Shown one piece after another: positions 59,020 through 64,000 of a DNA stretch of 64,000 bases (positions are counted from its first letter, which is position 1; every line of letters starts with the position of its first letter). This DNA comes from Polyporus tsugae (lineage: Eukaryota; Basidiomycota; Agaricomycetes; Polyporales; Polyporaceae): positions 1,984,001 through 2,048,000 of the forward strand of contig JAHRBS010000003.1 in NCBI GenBank assembly GCA_024305745.1, read 5' to 3'. A model generated the notes under the pieces. It was given only the letters and a program-made list of their open reading frames with translations. It ran no database searches and was not told the origin of the DNA. The translations under genes were made by a program, and so were the position numbers.

Positions 59020-59988
59020 ATGCATCCAAGTACTACCCGGGCGGGGACCGGGGGGTCAAGCGGTGCGCACCACACGCACAGCGCGCCCCCCTTGTACCTA
59101 CCCCCCACACACATACCGGCCGACATGCCACTCGATGTGGCAATGTCGACCTTCACACACTACCCCTTAGAGGGCAGACTGCCATATCGGCTCCGCTCTC
59201 GGGCACAAATCACGACGTTCGCGAAAATCGCGCTTGTCATCCCAGACGACGAATGGCACGAAATCCCCGCCCTTGGGGAATGTGTGTGCCAGGAGGTCGA
59301 TGACACACAAGCGTTAATCGCTCTCATTGATGCGATCACAAATGAGGAGGGCACATTTGTTCCTGCGAAGAGCACGTTCCATCTCCCCCCTTCACTCTTT
59401 GCCGAGGTCCCCGTCCTCATGGCAATTTATAATACACACACAGAAATGAGCGAGAACGTCCTGGTACACTTCCAGGGTGCTAGCGCTTATCTCCGATACA
59501 TCTCCGAGTTTGAGGAGAATGGACACACACACAACCCATGCAAAATACCCAACGTAATCACGGTCGGCGCTAGCCTGATCGCGGCTGGGTCACTGTCCAA
59601 AACACACCTGCGGGACGAAGTCTATCTCCCTGCTGATTCAAACCGGGCCATCTGGACCCCCTTTTGGGAGTGGTTCTGTACCAGCCACGCATACAGACGT
59701 ATTCTGTTGATTGCCCAACGGAACGCACGCCTCTTCGATGAGGTAGCGGCCAATGACGGCAACAATCCCCGGAACGTCCCCAACAGCTGGCAACTGTGGC
59801 TGAGCGCCCACGCCGACCTCAGCCCGCCTCGCTGGCTCACGGAACACCGGCTTCGTGCCGCAGTTCCGCACGACCTCGATTCTGGACGCTATGCGTCCAG
59901 AATTGTCTCCTTCACAGACCCGTTCCATGGCGACTTTGTGGTTCGACAGTACTATCACACGCTCGCGCCTTGCACACGCAAAGGCTGA
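59020..59988 (+). CDS. Orphan intronless gene of unknown function
   Basis: A continuous frame of 322 aa. An alternative start at 59125 (MPLDVAMSTFTHYP) is more likely, since the preceding residues are low-complexity. The protein is soluble-looking, with hydrophobic/aromatic blocks such as RAIWTPFWEWFCTSHAYRRI and SAHADLSPPRWLTEH. No signal peptide, membrane segment, zinc motif or catalytic signature was recognised. It lies in the repeat-rich end of the window and has no introns, unlike its host neighbours. That fits a gene carried by a mobile element, or a recently spread family, but is not proof. I do not recognise it. Confidence 0.5.
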   Translation: MHPSTTRAGTGGSSGAHHTHSAPPLYLPPTHIPADMPLDVAMSTFTHYPLEGRLPYRLRSRAQITTFAKIALVIPDDEWHEIPALGECVCQEVDDTQALIALIDAITNEEGTFVPAKSTFHLPPSLFAEVPVLMAIYNTHTEMSENVLVHFQGASAYLRYISEFEENGHTHNPCKIPNVITVGASLIAAGSLSKTHLRDEVYLPADSNRAIWTPFWEWFCTSHAYRRILLIAQRNARLFDEVAANDGNNPRNVPNSWQLWLSAHADLSPPRWLTEHRLRAAVPHDLDSGRYASRIVSFTDPFHGDFVVRQYYHTLAPCTRKG

Positions 59989-60117
59989 GTCCGCACACAC
60001 CACCGCCAGTGTTGCGCCCCAGTTGCGCACCCGGAAGGCCCACCACCTAACCACGCAATCAGCTGCCAGCTCCCCGAGTGGCTGGTCGCGCTCGATCCGG
60101 ACAAACCGCCGCCGTCG

Positions 60118-60504
60118 GTGCTGTCCCCTCGAGTCCCTCCCTGCACGCTGCCGCCTGGCGCCACAGCATGCAATATTCCATCCGCAGATGTTGCCAGTGC
60201 ACCCTGCATGCGTCCTCCATTGGATCGCAGCGCATTGATCGTCAACACAAATCACACGGACACCACACCCTGCATGCTCCCACCGATGGAGCGCAGCGTG
60301 CTGATCGTCCATATTGACCAATACCTGCGCCCCCTCACGCAGGATCACCATCGCACGCGCGGGCCCAAGGTGGGTAGAACGAAGAAAAATTGTCCCCACC
60401 CACAGGCACCCACTATGAGCATTGCCCAGGCGGATGAGCTTACAATTCCTGCGTCTGACACGGAGGCTCCACCCCCTGGAACACGATCATCGGGCTGGCA
60501 GTAA
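60118..60504 (+). repeat. Degenerate tandem duplication within a short frame
   Basis: Two adjacent segments of about 65-70 bases (about 60208-60340) are diverged copies: in one frame they read PCMRPPLDRSALIVNTN and PCMLPPMERSVLIVHID. A third, weaker unit (PCTLPPGATAC) lies before them. The enclosing frame is open to 60504, but coding status is unclear. Confidence 0.45.
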
Positions 60505-60549
60505 GACGGCAAATTACCGACTGGTCCTCCCTACCACTCCTGGCCTCCG

Positions 60550-62040
60550 GCCTAGGTTCGGAGCAAGCCTCTTGCTCCGGCGCTTGCTTCGCAGCGCACC
60601 TTCGCCAGAAGGGGCTTGTTTCAAAGTCCGTCAGACGGGCAGGACATTGTGCTGCCTTGCGTCCTTCCACTCAGCCTCCAATCTCTTAGCTACTAGTCTA
60701 TGAATTGTAGAGAACATGCTGAGGAATGCATTCATATTTTTTGTTCATTTATTGTGGGTCGTATGGGGGAGATATGGAGCATCTGGTTGACGTCACAGCC
60801 AGTAGGCTTGGAACAATGACAAATGCGAAATAACCGGGCAAACTGTCCCAATATTTTGCCAAAGCATACGCAAAAAACTCTAGATGATGCCTAGTAGCTT
60901 TGTACTCTCCTTACAATCCCCTTCTGCTGAAGAGAGGAGGACCGGGTGACTTGTGACCTGAGGATAACGCGAATGACGCCCTGTGACAGGCTCATCCTTG
61001 GTGAGAGGCCTGGATGTTGTGCACGATGGGATAAGGGCTCGAACACCACGTTGACTAGGCTAGGACAAGTCTAGGATGCAGGAAGCTGAAATTTGCCACC
61101 TTGTACTTGCCACCGAGGACCCTCAACACATCGAAAACAAGACTCCTGCCATGCCCTGTCCCAGCACCCCACCGAAAACCTGGACACGTAGCAGTCACGA
61201 TATAAGCTCCAGCGTTCAATGATCTGGGTTGAACTTCGGCTTGATGGTAGTCTTGAGACATTCGCCCAATGCTGCAGGAGCGAGGTCCTCAGCGAGAGAA
61301 CAGGCCCCCGGCAGACCATTATCGGGTTGCTTTCGGCGACACAGTGTTTCTGAAGGGAAAGCCGATATCCCAGTGAGAGAAATAGTGAAAGAAATAGAGC
61401 ACTGAGGCAAGGTAGAGGGAGCCTAGCAGACATAGGAGCATAGACTCGAACAAGCTGGCAGAGGAAGCTCGAGGAAGATGGTCAAGGTGTATCATCTTGG
61501 CACCCGAGCGAGCACATAGCTTGATCGTGAGAAGCGCCGTGCACTGCCATCACGCAACCTCGCGCGCACCTCGCGCGCACCTCGCGCGGTCGGCGCTTCC
61601 AGGTTCTCCAGCAACGGCGGAGGTTACTAACCTCGCAGCTGGGGATTTCTTGCTCTAAAAATTGAAGGGAGAGCTCATTATGTACCTTCCCACTGGTCCA
61701 TGTTGTTGGTTTTGAGGGAGGAGATACTTCAAATATTTTCTAGATTTATTGTACCTCCCGTGAATACAGGTCGATTTGGCCTCACTTCGACACACCCAGT
61801 AAAGGTATCCATTCAATGTGCAAGTCCCAAAATTGGGAAGACTCTATTCTAGCATCGAAACAGTAGGATTGCCAAGTTTCAGAGTGAAAAGAGAAGATTA
61901 GGAGGACGGGGAAGGTCGCGAATGTCCTAACCGATTCCCGGACCTTGAAGCAAGCCCCTTCTCCGAAGGACGTGCGGAGCACGAAATTATGAGCGGAGAA
62001 GGCGGCTTGTTCCGAACCTACCTCCCGCCGTGGTCCTACC
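60550..62040. mobile_element. Inverted-repeat unit, possible non-autonomous element
   Basis: Sequence at about 60550-60660 recurs in inverted, diverged form at about 61905-62040. Shared blocks include AGGTTCGGA.CAAGCC, AGAAGGGGCTTG and TTCAA.GTCCG, then AGGACATT. Read as protein, both copies give GACFKVR. Between the arms (about 1.25 kb) no transposase or other conserved frame was found. The exact ends and any target duplication could not be set, so this may also be two independent copies of one dispersed repeat. Confidence 0.45.
61561..61588 (+). repeat. 11-bp tandem repeat, about 2.5 units
   Basis: Unit CGCGCGCACCT repeated twice, with a partial third copy. Confidence 0.8.
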
Positions 62041-63113
62041 TGTGCTTCAGCACAACACGTCAACCGAACGTAGGATACCGGGAGATGTGCTGCTTTTAGA
62101 TACATAAGTGGGGACCGGCAACGCTAGGGGAGAAATTCCAAGCGCGCGTCCACGGCTATTTGGTCCCAAAAACGTGCGATCAGGAGCCGAGTGGTGTAGA
62201 GATTGTCGAATTCATTCTCCGACGAAAGATAAGAGCGAAAGTTGGCTCAAGAACTTGAGTAGCGCTCAGTCCAAGCGGCTCGAAATCGACTTGAGGGGTT
62301 ACAGCACACATGAAGCCCTTATTTTTTCTGATCTGGGTCCGGAAGGTAGGGCTGAATCATTCTGTGGGATTGGAATTTCACCGCAGGGCCATTTAGTAGT
62401 CTTAGTTGATGAACTGCTCACCTTATTTTTTCATCCATTGTTCTGTGTGCACATGTGTTCCCACAGATCAAAATATTATTGCACTCTCTACCTATTCATG
62501 TGGTCCATTGAGAGGTACAGGGAATGTGAAGCCTCAACTTGCAAAACATGCATTGGCAGTGGACGGTGCGGAAGCGCTGGTCTAGGCGCGCATGACCCGA
62601 GCACAAGGACTGACTGCAAGCCGGGCCAAAGGTCTGCAGTAGCCGCCGCCGGGAAGAGCAGCGCGGGGATGCTCTAGTCGGAGAGATCCAACCTAGCGTG
62701 ACCAAATCAGAAAGCTCCAGAGAAAAACTATATAACCCCACTCACCTCGGAGTCGCTCGGACAGTTCAAAGCGAGGATGTGCAAGTTTGCGACTCGAAGA
62801 CTGCGGCAGCAGGACGGTGACGGCTTGTGTGGATGACGGGTGCCACTACTACCCCCGAGCCTAAGGATATCATATCCATCATACACTCGGCACTCCCGAG
62901 GTTCCGCACGTTTCTCCCTTTGGTCTTGCTCTTAAATCCTTTCATATAACTTCATCATGGCGAGCGGCTTAACAGGCGCACCATGTATGGTTGACTTCTC
63001 GATCATCTGGTCGCGCTCTGTCCGCTTCGTCTCTTCGTCTTGTTGAACCCGGGGGCAAAGCCCACACCGGGCAGCAACTCTAGCGGAAGCTCCGCATACT
63101 CACCTGGAGGGGT
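62041..63113. other. No supported gene
   Basis: An open frame at 62108-62677 (189 aa) lacks recognisable features and is mixed in composition. A TATA-like CTATATAACC occurs at about 62726. The stretch adjoins the retrotransposon LTR. Confidence 0.35.
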
Positions 63114-63368
63114 TGTTGAGGCTTGTTAAGTGATGATGGTGGTAGGGTGTAAAGAACTGTCTGTATTGGGGGCTCTGGGGAGCCCGTATATATACTACTA
63201 GATTACATAAGAACTGTATAGTAGCATACACGGTGCACAGTCGAGCTGTGCGTGATTATCATAGACGAGGCTATGAGTAATCTGGCATGTGTGACAACTG
63301 GCGCTATGGCGGTGTCACAGCCTAGCGGCTATGTTGGCTGCCAGCGCTTGGCAGTGCCGCGCTCAACA
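63114..63368 (-). repeat. Copia 3' LTR, 255 bp
   Basis: On the minus strand it begins TGTTGAGCGCGG and ends GCCTCAACA, the TG...CA ends with a short inverted repeat (TGTTGA/TCAACA). It lies directly after the purine-rich tract. A TATA-like TATATATACGGGC is inside (about 63183-63198). Confidence 0.88.
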
Positions 63369-63378
63369 CTCCCCCTTG
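63369..63378 (-). other. Polypurine tract next to the LTR
   Basis: On the minus strand CAAGGGGGAG lies between the pol stop codon and the LTR start; it would prime plus-strand DNA synthesis. Confidence 0.75.
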
Positions 63379-64000
63379 CTAAGTACTCGGCATGGGTACG
63401 AAAGCGGATTTGGCACTATAAGCTGGCCGTGGAAAGTGGAGCCCGAGTTGAGAGCGGAATTTAACGAATTTCGTCGCTCCCAAGTTCTTGGTGAATATAT
63501 CGGCGGGATTGTTGTCACCTTCAATGTAGAATAGGTCGATGATGCCCTTTTCATGTACCTCCCGAATGTAGTGATAGCGGATGTCGATGTGTTTAGACCT
63601 CGGTTCCGTTACTGGATTCGATGCAATGAAGATAGACCCTTGGTTATCTCCAGAAAGAGGTATATGATCGATATAGTAGCCGAGTTCTGCAAGTAGGTTG
63701 CGAACCCAGACTACTTGGCGACTACAATCACTCATCGCCATATACTCAGCCTCAGTTGAGGAATGAGCAATCGTTTTCTGTGCACGTGAAGTCCACGAGA
63801 AAACACCACCCGCTAGTTTCAGGAAGAATCCTGTCTGCGAGTGTCGAGTGTTGGGATCTGATGCCCAATCAGAGTCAGTACCGGCAACTAAGCCAGTCTG
63901 AGCTTTGCCTTTGTAAACCAGGGAGTAATCCTTGGTTCCAACCAGATAGCGGCAGATATAGAGTGCACGCTTGAGGTGCTCCTCAGATGGGTTGGATGCA
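63379..64000 (-). CDS. Copia pol polyprotein, C-terminal RNase H part
   Basis: The frame is open from the window edge to TAG at 63379-63381. It carries the conserved tail of Ty1/copia pol: EEHLKRALYICRYLVGTKDY, GTDSDWASD (first RNase H acidic residue), SWTSRAQKTIAHSSTEAEYM (catalytic Glu) and GDNQGSIFIASNP (Asp). SKHIDIRYHYIREV and FTKNLGATKF close the domain. RNase H removes the RNA strand during reverse transcription. The protein is partial at its N terminus only because the window ends. The stop codon touches the polypurine tract, as is usual in compact copia elements. Confidence 0.92.
   Translation of the reverse strand, partial: ASNPSEEHLKRALYICRYLVGTKDYSLVYKGKAQTGLVAGTDSDWASDPNTRHSQTGFFLKLAGGVFSWTSRAQKTIAHSSTEAEYMAMSDCSRQVVWVRNLLAELGYYIDHIPLSGDNQGSIFIASNPVTEPRSKHIDIRYHYIREVHEKGIIDLFYIEGDNNPADIFTKNLGATKFVKFRSQLGLHFPRPAYSAKSAFVPMPST

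Larger units (their letters stand above)
63114..64000 (-). mobile_element. 3' part of a Ty1/copia LTR retrotransposon
   Basis: From the right edge inward on the minus strand: an open pol frame encoding RNase H, a purine-rich tract, and a complete LTR. The element continues past the window, so integrase, reverse transcriptase and the other LTR are not visible. The frame visible here is unbroken, which suggests a fairly young copy. Confidence 0.92.

Noticed and set aside
62108..62677. 189-codon plus-strand frame
   Set aside because: Its composition is mixed, there is no motif, and it lies among repeats. Kept as unsupported.
1..64000. tRNA, rRNA or CRISPR features
   Set aside because: No tRNA-like pairing with a GTTCGA-type B box in context, no rRNA sequence and no spaced repeats were recognised by eye; a covariance-model scan would be decisive.

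Overview
The window looks like a nuclear chromosome segment from a basidiomycete fungus, most likely an agaricomycete. The genes carry many short GT-AG introns (about 50-75 nt), the coding DNA is GC-rich, and several proteins belong to families characteristic of Agaricomycotina: a DUF6533-type membrane protein, an APSES/ankyrin cell-cycle regulator and a Cdc15-type kinase. All gene models were read by eye from the six frames by joining conserved blocks across splice sites. No tRNA, rRNA or CRISPR array was recognised.

Layout. 0.3-19.2 kb: an acetoacetate-decarboxylase-like gene, then a dispersed family of small secreted GH18 chitinase-like genes (copies A, C and D intact on the minus strand; copy B a broken remnant on the plus strand). 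Interspersed are COQ3 (ubiquinone methyltransferase), an NTF2-like protein and two membrane proteins of unknown function. 20.3-26.0 kb: a large Cdc15/Cdc7/SepH-type septation kinase with a CH-like domain, a kinase domain, a cysteine-rich finger and a C-terminal CaaX-like box. 27.8-28.3 kb: a small TA-flanked inverted-repeat transposon, followed by a decayed gene. 30.1-57.3 kb is a housekeeping block: a Bye1-type PHD/TFIIS-M/SPOC transcription factor, a DUF6533 membrane protein, a PMT4-like O-mannosyltransferase, the U4/U6 snRNP protein PRP4, an MBP1-like APSES factor, two adjacent PX-BAR sorting nexins (MVP1 and VPS5), the 3'-end-processing RING protein MPE1, and the sterol reductase ERG4. 57.8-64 kb is accessory and repeat-rich: a gag-like gene with a membrane segment, an orphan intronless gene, inverted and tandem repeats, and the 3' end (RNase H plus LTR) of a Ty1/copia retrotransposon running off the right edge.

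The most striking feature is the exon structure of the GH18 family. Copies C and D contain microexons of 10, 12, 13 and 14 nt where copy A is continuous. The four consecutive exons of copy D (14+244+125+76 nt) add up to exactly the single 459-nt second exon of copy A, and C and D both total 969 coding nt. Standard gene prediction would probably miss these exons.
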